From: Flavobacterium franklandianum
GTDB taxonomy: Bacteria > Bacteroidota > Bacteroidia > Flavobacteriales > Flavobacteriaceae
Assembly (NCBI RefSeq): GCF_007097365.1
Contig: NZ_VJZR01000018.1
Coordinates: 1-45,364 of the forward strand
Direction: 5' to 3'
Length of the DNA stretch: 45,364 bases
Both the position numbers and the translations under genes were made by a program. The notes below the pieces were generated by a model, which had not been told where the DNA came from, made no database searches, and saw only the letters and a list, made by a program, of their open reading frames with translations. Shown here piece after piece: positions 23,248 to 31,880 of this stretch (its first letter is position 1; each line of letters starts with the position of its first letter).

Positions 23248-26200
23248 ATGATGCAAAATTCAGAAATTAAAACTACGTGTTCCTATTGCGGTGTAGGATG
23301 TGGGATTGTTGTAACCCAGGATTCGAAAAATGGAGTGGAGGTCAAAGGAGATGAAAGCCATCCTGTAAATAAAGGAATGTTGTGTTCGAAAGGGATGAAC
23401 CTGCATTATGTAGTCAACGATACTTCGGATCGGATTTTATATCCCGAAATGCGTTGGAGTAAATCCCATCCCAAAGAAAGAGTGAGTTGGGATGCGGCTT
23501 TAGATCGTGCTGCTGCCGTTTTTTCTTCGATTATCAAAAAATATGGCCCTGATAGTGTGGGGTTTTATGTTTCAGGTCAATGTCTTACCGAAGAATATTA
23601 TTTAGTCAATAAACTGGTCAAAGGATTTCTTAAAACTAATAATGTTGATACCAATTCACGACTTTGTATGAGTTCGGCAGTGGTGGGTTACAAAAAGACT
23701 TTTGGCGAAGATTGTGTTCCTATTGCTTATGACGACATCGAATTGGCCGATACATTCTTGATTACCGGAGCCAATCCCGCTTGGTGTCACCCGATTCTTT
23801 TTAGACGATTAGAGCAACACAAGGAAAAAAATCCAAAAATAAAAATAATTGTTATCGATCCCAGACGAACCGATTCGGCTGCTTTAGCCGATTTACATTT
23901 GCAAATTATTCCAGGATCCGATATTATTCTCTATCACGCTATCGGAAAACGATTGATCGAAAAAGGATATATCGATAACGATTTTATAAAAAACAACACT
24001 GAAAATTTCAAAGCATACAAAGACTTAGTACTTTCAAGTTCATTCGAAAAAGCATCCAAACTTTGTGGCGTTTCTGTAAGTGACATCAAATTAGCCGCAG
24101 ATATTATCGGGAAAGCCAAAGGATTTATTTCGCTTTGGGCTATGGGTTTAAATCAAAGTGCCATTGGAGTCGATAAAAACACCGCTTTATTAAATCTTTC
24201 TTTGGTCACTGGACAAGTGGGAAAACCCGGTTCAGGACCATTTTCTTTAACGGGTCAGCCCAATGCAATGGGAGGCAGGGAAGTAGGAGGAATGGCCAAT
24301 TTATTAGCCGTTCACAAAGAATTAAACAACCCGATTCATCGCAAAGAAGTGGCCGAATTTTGGGGCGTTAATGAAATTTCGGAAAAACCGGGATTAACTG
24401 CAACCGAAATGTTCGACGCTTTAGAATCTGGAAAAATGAAAGCCATTTGGATTATTTGTACCAATCCCTTGGTAAGTTTGCCCGATTCTAGAAGAGTAGA
24501 AAAAGCTTTGGCAAACGCCAAATTTGTTGTAGTTCAAGACATTTCACACAATGCTGACACATCAAAATTTGCTGATTTATTATTACCAGCGGCGGGTTGG
24601 CTAGAGAAAGACGGTACGATGACCAATTCCGAAAGACGGATTTCGTATCTTCCAAAAGGGATCAATGCGCCGGGGGAAGCGCTTTCGGATGTCGAAATTC
24701 TGATACGTTTTGCACAGAAAATGAAATTCAATGGGTTCAATTTCAATACCACCGAAGAAGTTTACAAAGAATATTGCTTGATGACCAAAGGCACCAAAAT
24801 GGATATTTCTTTTTTGAATTACAATCGCCTCAAAAACGAAGGTACTTTTCAATGGCCCGTTCCCGATTATGGACATCCCGGAACGCCAAGATTGTTTACC
24901 GATAAAAAATTCTATACACCTTCGCAAAAAGCGATTTTCAATATTCCAACGGCTATCGAAAATACTTCGGAGCAACCTAATGCGCAGTTTCCATTTATTC
25001 TGACTACAGGCAGAATTCGCGATCAATGGCATACGATGACCAAAACAGGAAAAGTGTCGCGATTGATGACGCATATTCCAAGTCCGATGCTCGAAATAAA
25101 TCCGATTGATGCCTATAAATCTGCTATTCATACAGGTGATATTGTTGTGGTAACCAGCAAAAATGGCAACGTTAGAGTCAAAGCAAAAGTAACTGATAGT
25201 ATCAAAGAAGGCGTGGTTTTCTTGCCAATGCATTGGGGAAAACAATTGGATAATGACTTGAATCGAACCAATAATTTGACCAACACTGTTGTTGATCCGA
25301 TTTCAAAAGAACCTGATTTCAAATTTACGACTGTTTCCATTACAAAATATGTAAAACCATTCGAGAAAATTGCAGTCGTGGGAGCAGGAGCAGCCGCTTT
25401 TAGATTCATACAAAACTATCGTGAAATCAATACTAGCGATGAAATAATTGTGTTTTCGAACGAAGAAAATCCTTTTTATAATCGGGTTTTACTGCCGGAA
25501 TATATGACTGGAGAATTTAGTTGGGCACAACTTCAGAAAATTAAAGAAGAAGCCTTGAGCAAGTTGAATATCACGATGAAATCGAATGTGGCTATCGATG
25601 CTGTCAACACTCAAGACAAAACAATTTTGGATAATCAAGGTAATCTTCACACTTTCGATTCCTTGATTTTGGCTACAGGAAGTAGACCGTTTGTGCCTGA
25701 AAATGCGCAATTGCATTTGCCTGGACGATTTACCATGCGAAAAAAGAGCGATGCCGATCGATTAAAAAAGTATTTGGATAGCACCAATTTACCAACCGAA
25801 GAACAACATATTGTTATTGTTGGCGGCGGATTATTAGGTTTAGAATTGGCCGCAGCCTTAAAACATAAAAAAGTAAAAATCACCATTATTCAACGCGCTT
25901 CCCGATTGATGGAGCGTCAATTAGACCGAATTTCGTCTAAATTATTGGCCGAGGAAGTACAGCTTCGGGACATTCAAATTTATTTTGATAACGAAGTGAG
26001 TACCGTTTTTGAAACCGATAATCCCAATGAACTAGAAATAGCCTTGAAAAGTGGCAAAATCATTACTGCCAATGCCATTGTTTACACCATTGGAACGATT
26101 CCAAATATTGAAATTGCCAAAGAATCTGGATTGGCTTGCGGTCGTGGTGTGAAGGTAAATCAGTATTTGCAATCTTCGAATCCGAGTGTTTTTGCCATTG

Positions 26201-26763
26201 GCGAAATCGCCGAATTCAACAATCAATTGTTCGGAATTACCTCGGCTGCCGAGGAACAAGCCGATGTTTTGGCCAATTATTTGGCTGGCGACATCAGCAG
26301 TTTTTACAAAGGCTCGGTTTTGATGAATATCTTGAAATTAGAAGATATTAATTTGTGCAGCATTGGTCAAGTAGAAATTCCCGAAAATGATGATTCCTAT
26401 GAGGAAATCGTTTTTGCCGATTTAAGACAACGCTATTACAAAAAATGTATCGTCAAAAATGATTTGTTGGTTGGTGCGATTTTGATGGGCGATAAAAATG
26501 AGTTTGCCGAATTTAAAACCCTTATCGAAAGCAAAATTGAACTCGCCGATAAAAGAAATTCGTTGCTTAGAGGAAGCTCGAATGCTAAGCCAGTTCTAGG
26601 AAAACTCGTTTGCTCGTGTAGCCAAGTGGGAAGTGGTAATCTAGAAGAAACGATTAAAAGCGGCGTGACCAATTTTACCGAATTGTGTAAAACCACAGGA
26701 GCTGGATTGGGTTGTGGCAGTTGTAAAACAGAGGTGAAAGATATTTTAGCAAAATGTAAATAA
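23248..26763 (+). CDS. Assimilatory nitrate reductase fused to an FAD/NAD reductase and [2Fe-2S] domain
   Basis: Cytoplasmic enzyme of 1171 residues that should reduce nitrate to nitrite. Order: 4Fe-4S segment (C11-x2-C14-x3-C18 and C46), molybdopterin domain (about 60-560) with RLCMSS giving the likely Mo ligand Cys140, molybdopterin dinucleotide-binding domain (about 575-695), then a NirB-like FAD/NAD(P) oxidoreductase from about residue 707 (IAVVGAGAAAF, IVGGGLLGLELA) and a C-terminal BFD-like domain (C1122-x-C1124, C1156-x2-C1159). In Bacillus the catalytic NasC and the NasB-type electron-transfer part are separate proteins. Here they are one chain, so electrons may pass from NAD(P)H internally. 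No signal peptide. It heads an operon with the rubredoxin protein. Confidence 0.93.
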   Translation: MMQNSEIKTTCSYCGVGCGIVVTQDSKNGVEVKGDESHPVNKGMLCSKGMNLHYVVNDTSDRILYPEMRWSKSHPKERVSWDAALDRAAAVFSSIIKKYGPDSVGFYVSGQCLTEEYYLVNKLVKGFLKTNNVDTNSRLCMSSAVVGYKKTFGEDCVPIAYDDIELADTFLITGANPAWCHPILFRRLEQHKEKNPKIKIIVIDPRRTDSAALADLHLQIIPGSDIILYHAIGKRLIEKGYIDNDFIKNNTENFKAYKDLVLSSSFEKASKLCGVSVSDIKLAADIIGKAKGFISLWAMGLNQSAIGVDKNTALLNLSLVTGQVGKPGSGPFSLTGQPNAMGGREVGGMANLLAVHKELNNPIHRKEVAEFWGVNEISEKPGLTATEMFDALESGKMKAIWIICTNPLVSLPDSRRVEKALANAKFVVVQDISHNADTSKFADLLLPAAGWLEKDGTMTNSERRISYLPKGINAPGEALSDVEILIRFAQKMKFNGFNFNTTEEVYKEYCLMTKGTKMDISFLNYNRLKNEGTFQWPVPDYGHPGTPRLFTDKKFYTPSQKAIFNIPTAIENTSEQPNAQFPFILTTGRIRDQWHTMTKTGKVSRLMTHIPSPMLEINPIDAYKSAIHTGDIVVVTSKNGNVRVKAKVTDSIKEGVVFLPMHWGKQLDNDLNRTNNLTNTVVDPISKEPDFKFTTVSITKYVKPFEKIAVVGAGAAAFRFIQNYREINTSDEIIVFSNEENPFYNRVLLPEYMTGEFSWAQLQKIKEEALSKLNITMKSNVAIDAVNTQDKTILDNQGNLHTFDSLILATGSRPFVPENAQLHLPGRFTMRKKSDADRLKKYLDSTNLPTEEQHIVIVGGGLLGLELAAALKHKKVKITIIQRASRLMERQLDRISSKLLAEEVQLRDIQIYFDNEVSTVFETDNPNELEIALKSGKIITANAIVYTIGTIPNIEIAKESGLACGRGVKVNQYLQSSNPSVFAIGEIAEFNNQLFGITSAAEEQADVLANYLAGDISSFYKGSVLMNILKLEDINLCSIGQVEIPENDDSYEEIVFADLRQRYYKKCIVKNDLLVGAILMGDKNEFAEFKTLIESKIELADKRNSLLRGSSNAKPVLGKLVCSCSQVGSGNLEETIKSGVTNFTELCKTTGAGLGCGSCKTEVKDILAKCK

Positions 26764-26774
26764 GATTCAGTTGG

Positions 26775-26813
26775 CAGATTTCAGGTTGCAGTTAGCAGAA
26801 AACCTGAAATCTG
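26775..26813. repeat. Inverted repeat between the nitrate reductase and rubredoxin genes
   Basis: Perfect 13-bp arms CAGATTTCAGGTT (26775-26787) and its complement (26801-26813), followed by AATCT-type degenerate repeats up to 26836. It lies in a 78-bp operon spacer. Confidence 0.6.
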
Positions 26814-26841
26814 AAATCTAAAATCTGCAATCTAAAAAAAA

Positions 26842-28269
26842 ATGAAAAACACACGATTAATAGTAAAAGGAGGCGTGATTTCGCCAGGTGAATTGCGAGA
26901 AATTGTCAATATGAGTTCGAATCAAGGGCTGAAATCTATCTCTTTTGGTTCTAGGCAAGATATAATATTTCCAGAAGGTTTATTGGCTATCGAAAAAGAA
27001 AAAATGGAGAAACATCATTTTGTTTTTCCTGACGAAAAAAGTGGCAATAACATTGTTTCGTCTTATGTTTCGACCGATATTTTTGGAAATACTCCTTGGC
27101 TTACCGGAAATAAATTTCTTTATATTCTGGAACAATTTAAGGAACAACCCAAATTAAAAGTCAATATTACCGATCCAAAACAGCAGCTAGTTCCTTTGTT
27201 TACAGGACATATTAATTTTGTTGCTTCGCATCACGAGGATTATTGGTTTTTATATATCCGTTTGCCCAAATGGGATAAAATGGAAATGTATCCAGTGCTT
27301 ATTTATAGTTGGAATATAGCCGAAGTATATTACGCCATCGAAAAGATTCTAATTGAAGAGCCTGATACGGTGGACATGATTTTTCAATTGGTCAACGACT
27401 CTTTGGATACTAATAATCGAACGATTGACCAACCTTTGCAACTTCCGTTTTATCCTTTTCCGTATTATGAGGGAATGAATAAATTGGGAATCGACCAGTA
27501 TTGGTTGGGATTGTATTGGAGAAATAACTTGTATGATTTAGACTTTTTGAAGGAAATGTGCGATTTGTGTTTTGATTGCAAAATCGGGAAAATTTGCATC
27601 ACGCCATGGAAATCATTCATTATAAAAGGAATTCCAAGAGATCGAAAATTGGATTGGGAAAAATTCTTGGGTAAAAAAGGAATCAATGTGCGTCACTCTT
27701 TATTGGAACTCAACTGGCATTTGCCTGTGGCAACGGAATGGGCTTTGAACCTTAAAACATTTTTGGTTCGAACTTTAGACCAATACGATGTAAGTACTTA
27801 TGGACTTACCTTTGGAATATCCGAATACAATCGCGAGGGACATTATTTTACTTCGATTGTAGTCGAAAAAAATGAAACACCAAAAGCTTTGGAATCTATC
27901 AAAATTAGAGCGACTTATAATGTGTTGTATGCCAAAAATTTTGATCCGAATACCAAAGAATATATTGTACTGGCTCAAGATGTGGACAAGCAGGAATTGC
28001 CAACTATTTTGATTGAATTGAGTAAAAAATATTTTGAAGAATTGGGAAATACTGTTCACGAAGTAAACACGCTTGCCACTAAAAAGGAAATTCAAGAAGC
28101 TGATATTCATCAATGTACGGAATGCTTGACACTTTACAATTCGGAATATGGCGATGTTACTCAAGGGATTGAGAAAGGAGTTTTATTTAAAGATTTACCT
28201 GATGACTATTGTTGTTCGCTGTGTGAAGCTCCCAGAAATAATTTTATAAATTATCTGGAAAAGGTATAA
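26842..28269 (+). CDS. Rubredoxin protein with a sulfite/nitrite-reductase-like body
   Basis: Protein of 475 residues. The C-terminus is a rubredoxin: C425-x2-C428, LYNSEYGD, then FKDLPDDYCCSLC (C458-x2-C461), which binds one iron. The first 400 residues are not a standard rubredoxin partner. The N-terminal GGVISPGELREIV and the central C240-x2-C243-x2-C246-x5-C252 followed by ITPWKSFIIKGI recall the ferredoxin-like half domains of nitrite/sulfite reductases and CobG. The usual C-x5-C / C-x3-C siroheme ligand set is not evident. It follows the nitrate reductase gene on the same strand, so it may donate electrons to nitrate or nitrite reduction. The function is inferred only. Confidence 0.8.
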   Translation: MKNTRLIVKGGVISPGELREIVNMSSNQGLKSISFGSRQDIIFPEGLLAIEKEKMEKHHFVFPDEKSGNNIVSSYVSTDIFGNTPWLTGNKFLYILEQFKEQPKLKVNITDPKQQLVPLFTGHINFVASHHEDYWFLYIRLPKWDKMEMYPVLIYSWNIAEVYYAIEKILIEEPDTVDMIFQLVNDSLDTNNRTIDQPLQLPFYPFPYYEGMNKLGIDQYWLGLYWRNNLYDLDFLKEMCDLCFDCKIGKICITPWKSFIIKGIPRDRKLDWEKFLGKKGINVRHSLLELNWHLPVATEWALNLKTFLVRTLDQYDVSTYGLTFGISEYNREGHYFTSIVVEKNETPKALESIKIRATYNVLYAKNFDPNTKEYIVLAQDVDKQELPTILIELSKKYFEELGNTVHEVNTLATKKEIQEADIHQCTECLTLYNSEYGDVTQGIEKGVLFKDLPDDYCCSLCEAPRNNFINYLEKV

Positions 28270-28280
28270 TTTTACACCTA

Positions 28281-28488
28281 TTCAAAATTATTTGCCAATA
28301 GTTAAACCATTAAGAAAATTAAGGTTCATTAAGAAAGATAATAAAACTTAATTTTTCTTAATTTCTTTATTGGTTCAATTTTATAATTTTTCAAAATTAT
28401 TTGCCAATATTCAAACTATTAAGAAAATTAAGAATGATCACAAAACTTAATTTTTCTTAATTTCCTTAATGGTTCCATTTTTTCATTG
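28281..28488. repeat. Two tandem copies of a 109-bp palindromic unit
   Basis: Two units begin with TTCAAAATTATTTGCCAATA at 28281 and 28390, a 109-base period. Each holds a hairpin of the TTAAGAAAATTAAG / CTTAATTTTTCTTAA kind. The same hairpin family occurs at 9459-9527. The spacer carries no gene. Confidence 0.7.
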
Positions 28489-28524
28489 TTAAAGAATTGT
28501 CAATATAAATTTTAAAACCCAACT

Positions 28525-29073
28525 ATGAACACTATTTTCAAAACTGTAAGTTCTTCTCATATTAGTATTTCACAATTGATGTTGCCTTCGCACACTAATT
28601 TTAGTGGCAAAATTCACGGAGGTTTCATCTTGTCGTTGCTCGATCAAATTGCGTTTGCTTGTGCCTCAAAATTTTCGGGAAATTATTGTGTAACGGCTTC
28701 GGTTGATACGGTCAATTTCTTGAAACCCATTGAAGTTGGCGAATTGGTAACTATGAAAGCCAGCGTAAATTATGTAGGCAAAAGTTCGATGATTATTGGC
28801 ATTCGAGTGGAAGCCGAAAACATTCAAACTGGAGTGATTAAACATTGCAATTCTTCCTATTTTACGATGGTTTCTAAAGATAAAGATGGCAAAAATGCGA
28901 GGGTTCCGGGTTTGCTACTTTCCAATCCTGACGATGTGAGGCGTTTTAAAGATAGTTTGAAACATATTGCGTTAAAAAAACAAAGAGATTCAGAAAATAA
29001 TTCTATCGATTTTGAATCTATAGAATCTATTTTGAACTCTAATTTGTATAATGTGAAGGTGGTGTTGGGGTAG
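28525..29073 (+). CDS. Acyl-CoA thioesterase, hotdog fold
   Basis: Cytoplasmic thioesterase of 182 residues of the YciA/BACH type. The core LPSHTNFSGKIHGGFILSLLDQIAFACASKFSG contains the HGG-x8-D pattern of the hotdog helix, and VTASVDTVNFLKPIEVGELV follows. The substrate chain length cannot be inferred. It is not an obvious part of nitrate metabolism. It lies 255 bp after the rubredoxin gene behind a tandem repeat, so it probably has its own promoter. Confidence 0.85.
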   Translation: MNTIFKTVSSSHISISQLMLPSHTNFSGKIHGGFILSLLDQIAFACASKFSGNYCVTASVDTVNFLKPIEVGELVTMKASVNYVGKSSMIIGIRVEAENIQTGVIKHCNSSYFTMVSKDKDGKNARVPGLLLSNPDDVRRFKDSLKHIALKKQRDSENNSIDFESIESILNSNLYNVKVVLG

Positions 29074-29088
29074 GTTAGTCAGAATATT

Positions 29089-29892
29089 TTAATCTAAACT
29101 TTCGGTGATATTCAAGTTTTGTAGTATGAAATCATCATTCGAAAATTCTTCCTGATAAAAGCTAGCTAATTTAAAAGAATGCTTCACCACTTCGCCAATT
29201 ATGATAATGGCTGGGGAGGAAAGTTGGTGTTGTTCTACTAATTCCGTTATAGAATTTATAGTTCCAACTACTTTTATTTCGTTGTCTTTTGTACCATTTT
29301 GGATGATGGCAATAGGCAAATTATCGGTTCTGTTGCTTTGATAAATCGAGATGATTTCATCCAATTTGTGCATTCCCATTAAGATCACCACCGTTGCCGA
29401 GGATTGAGAAGCTAACGCCACATCTTTGGACAATTTATGGTCGGAAGTCGTGCCCGTAATCACCCAAAAACTTTCAGAAATCCCTCTTTGTGTCAGGCTA
29501 ATTCCATTGGCTGCAGGCACTCCCAAAGCTGACGAAATTCCGGGAACAATGACAGTTTCTATTCCAAATTGCTGTGCATAAGCTATTTCTTCGCTTCCTC
29601 TTCCGAAGACAAATGGATCTCCACCTTTCAATCGAACTACGTGACCAAAACGTTTGGCTTGTGAAACAATAAGATCATTGATTTGGTCTTGGCTGTAGGC
29701 GTGACAACCCAATCGTTTGCCTACAAAAATGCAAGTTGCATATTTTGCATATTGCAATAATTCTTCATTTACAAGCGCATCATACAAAACGACATTGGCA
29801 CTTTCGAGTGCTTTGATGGCTTTCAAAGTAATCAATTCTACATCACCAGGGCCAGCGCCTACAACAGTTAATTTTGGGTTATTGGTTTGCAT
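29089..29892 (-). CDS. cobA: Uroporphyrinogen-III C-methyltransferase (siroheme synthesis)
   Basis: SAM-dependent methyltransferase of 267 residues that makes precorrin-2 from uroporphyrinogen III, the first step to siroheme. Family signatures are VVGAGPGDVELITLKA at the N-terminus, the motif VRLKGGDPFVFGRGSEE (about 92-108), and VPGISSALGVPAANGISLTQRG. There is no fused oxidase or ferrochelatase domain, so that function must be encoded elsewhere. Siroheme is needed by NirB, and the regulon dyad upstream links the gene to the nitrate genes. It is convergent with the thioesterase gene. Confidence 0.94.
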   Translation of the reverse strand: MQTNNPKLTVVGAGPGDVELITLKAIKALESANVVLYDALVNEELLQYAKYATCIFVGKRLGCHAYSQDQINDLIVSQAKRFGHVVRLKGGDPFVFGRGSEEIAYAQQFGIETVIVPGISSALGVPAANGISLTQRGISESFWVITGTTSDHKLSKDVALASQSSATVVILMGMHKLDEIISIYQSNRTDNLPIAIIQNGTKDNEIKVVGTINSITELVEQHQLSSPAIIIIGEVVKHSFKLASFYQEEFSNDDFILQNLNITESLD

Positions 29893-29949
29893 GATTTTCT
29901 GGTATTTTTGTAATGAATTATCTCAAGAATAATACAAAGCAATAAAAAC

Positions 29950-29987
29950 TAAGTATTTTTACTTATGCAAATATATAAAAATAAGTA
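29950..29987 (-). promoter_or_regulatory. Nitrate-regulon dyad before cobA
   Basis: TAAGTA, spacer TTTT, TACTTA (29950-29965) is a complete palindromic dyad. Another TAAGTA lies at 29982-29987. The dyad is 57 bases before the cobA start. It ties siroheme synthesis to nitrate assimilation. Confidence 0.7.
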
Positions 29988-29989
29988 GT

Positions 29990-30480
29990 TGTTTTCAAAA
30001 AATGACAACTATTTTTTTAATATTATTTAGTGAATAAGATTTAAGCATAGAGCAGGCTATGGTAATTATTTACGTGGTTCTTGCTCAAGGTTTAAAATTA
30101 GGAGATATTTATTGGAGTGGGTAAGTAATAGCTAAAAAATTTGCGTAGGAAGTTTCATGATTTCGAAAAGTAAATCCTTGGCAAGAATTAGGTCTTAGAT
30201 GTATATTAAATTCAATTAATTCTGTACAAGACTTTAAACAAAATAATATTGGAGAAGGAACTACTTCTAATAGCAAAGAAATGACCTAAACTTGGTTTGT
30301 CTTGATGATTATCAATTGAATTTTGAATAAATCTGATAAGAAATTTGTTTAGCAATTTCGTTGAAAAACAGGAGGGTTTCAAAGTTCAGCAACTCTTTCT
30401 ATCAATGGTAATAATCTCTTTTTATTTTTCTCTAAATTGTTCATTAATCACAATTTAACTTGGAGTCTCAAAAGTTAAAT
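29990..30480. other. Intergenic stretch without a recognised gene
   Basis: About 490 bases between cobA and the Omp85-like gene. Short open frames occur on the plus strand, broken by frequent stops (for example around 30180-30290), but no family could be recognised. It may contain a decayed gene, or nothing. No clear repeat or RNA structure was seen. Confidence 0.4.
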
Positions 30481-30518
30481 TATATTGAAATTTGTTTAAA
30501 ATAGTATAATTTTGCGAA

Positions 30519-31769
30519 ATGGATAAAAGACACTTCTTAAGTTTTAGCTTTTTGCTTTTTGTTTTTTCACAATATAATGTCATAGCACAAACTACTGCTG
30601 ATTCAATAAAAGCCTGTCCAGTAAAATCGCTTCCAGAACTTTTTAAAAAGAAGGATTCTGTTTTGGTTTTTAAACCCAAAAAAAATAATTTTTTTCTCGT
30701 GATACCCATAATTGGTTCCCAACCAGCAACTGGATTTTCCTATGGTTTTGTCACGCAATATACTTTTAAAGGGAAGAAAGCTGATGATAAGTACTCCTCA
30801 GTCAATTTAGGGGCTATTTATACCGAAAAAAAACAATTACTGATCAATGTCAAGAATAGTGTAATGGTGAATCACAACTCTATTTTCCTTAGTGGAGATT
30901 GGCGTTTTTATATTTTTTCACAACCCAATTTCGGCTTGGGTACCGATATTATTCCTCCAAGCAATCGATATGATGATTTTGATTTAAATATTTTGAAAGA
31001 ACCTATGGATTATAATTATCTTAAGTTTCATCAAACGGCTTCTTGGGAAGTCAAAAACAATTATTATGTTGGGGCAGGAGTACATTTGGATTGGTACACT
31101 ACAATTACCGATAAAAACCTTAATGTTGCTGCTGGACAATTCACGAATCATTATAATTATTCTAAAAAATATGACTATAATGAAAACGAATATTTCGTCA
31201 ATGGTTTAAGCCTTAATTTGCTGTACGACTCCCGAGACAATCAAATTAATACCAATCGGGGAATGTTTGCCAATATCAATTACCGATACAATCCAGCTAT
31301 AACTAAAAGTCAACATGCCAGTTCTGTTTTGTTTATGGAATACCGCTGTTTCTTGCCTTTGAGTAAAAAAAATGAGCAACATGTGTTCAGCCTTTGGGCA
31401 ACAGGACAGTTGGTAACCACGGGTAATGTTCCCTATCTAAATTTACCTTCCGTAGGATGGGATCAAAGGAGTCGTAGTGGAAAAGGGTATACACAAGGAT
31501 TGTTTCGGGGTCAAAAAATGGTGTATTTAGAAACCGAATACCGCTTTCCTATTACTTGCAATCAGCTAATCAGCGGAACTGTATTTGCCAATTTTACTTC
31601 TGCTAGTGACAAAGACCGTGAAATTAGACTTTTTCAATACGTTCAGCCCGCAGCGGGATTGGGTTTGCGCATTTTAATAGACAAAGCCACCCGAACAAAC
31701 TTGGTTTTTAATTACGCTTTGGGTCGTCATTCTAAAGCTTTCTATCTTAATGCAGGAGAATCATTTTAA
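30519..31769 (+). CDS. Omp85 / BamA-TamA-like outer-membrane protein
   Basis: Predicted outer-membrane barrel of 416 residues. The signal peptide is RHFLSFSFLLFVFSQYNVIAQ. The barrel half contains LLYDSRDNQINTNRGMFANINY, a conserved surface-antigen motif, then SRSGKGYTQGLFRGQKMVYLETEYRFPI, comparable to the G-RG-F-G-x-YR-P pattern of Omp85 barrels. No POTRA repeats are visible in the short N-terminal part, so it is a POTRA-less member of unknown function. A TAnnTTTG-like TAATTTTG (30507-30514) stands only 4 bases before the ATG. Confidence 0.8.
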   Translation: MDKRHFLSFSFLLFVFSQYNVIAQTTADSIKACPVKSLPELFKKKDSVLVFKPKKNNFFLVIPIIGSQPATGFSYGFVTQYTFKGKKADDKYSSVNLGAIYTEKKQLLINVKNSVMVNHNSIFLSGDWRFYIFSQPNFGLGTDIIPPSNRYDDFDLNILKEPMDYNYLKFHQTASWEVKNNYYVGAGVHLDWYTTITDKNLNVAAGQFTNHYNYSKKYDYNENEYFVNGLSLNLLYDSRDNQINTNRGMFANINYRYNPAITKSQHASSVLFMEYRCFLPLSKKNEQHVFSLWATGQLVTTGNVPYLNLPSVGWDQRSRSGKGYTQGLFRGQKMVYLETEYRFPITCNQLISGTVFANFTSASDKDREIRLFQYVQPAAGLGLRILIDKATRTNLVFNYALGRHSKAFYLNAGESF

Positions 31770-31819
31770 ATTGAAAATTTTCTGATGTTGTTGAAGTGAA
31801 TTAAAACCATAAAACACAA

Positions 31820-31858
31820 AAAAGGGACTAATTCACAGTTGGTGAATTAGCCCCTTTT
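31820..31858. terminator. Bidirectional terminator
   Basis: Arms AAAAGGGACTAATTCAC (31820-31836) and GTGAATTAGCCCCTTTT (31842-31858) pair over 17 bases with one mismatch, loop AGTTG. T or A runs flank both sides. It lies between the convergent Omp85-like and AspT genes. Confidence 0.85.
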
Positions 31859-31880
31859 CATTGAAGTATATAAAATTGTG

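Noticed and set aside
24601..25245. 214-codon ORF on the minus strand
   Set aside because: It is antisense to the middle of the fused nitrate reductase, with low-complexity Ile, Phe and Arg; a shadow of the strong coding frame.
29893..29949. Cobalamin riboswitch before cobA
   Set aside because: The leader is under 60 bases, without the conserved B12-box; the nitrate dyad explains its control better.
29990..30480. Possible decayed gene between cobA and the Omp85-like gene
   Set aside because: Short translated pieces could be read, but no family was recognised and stops occur in every frame.
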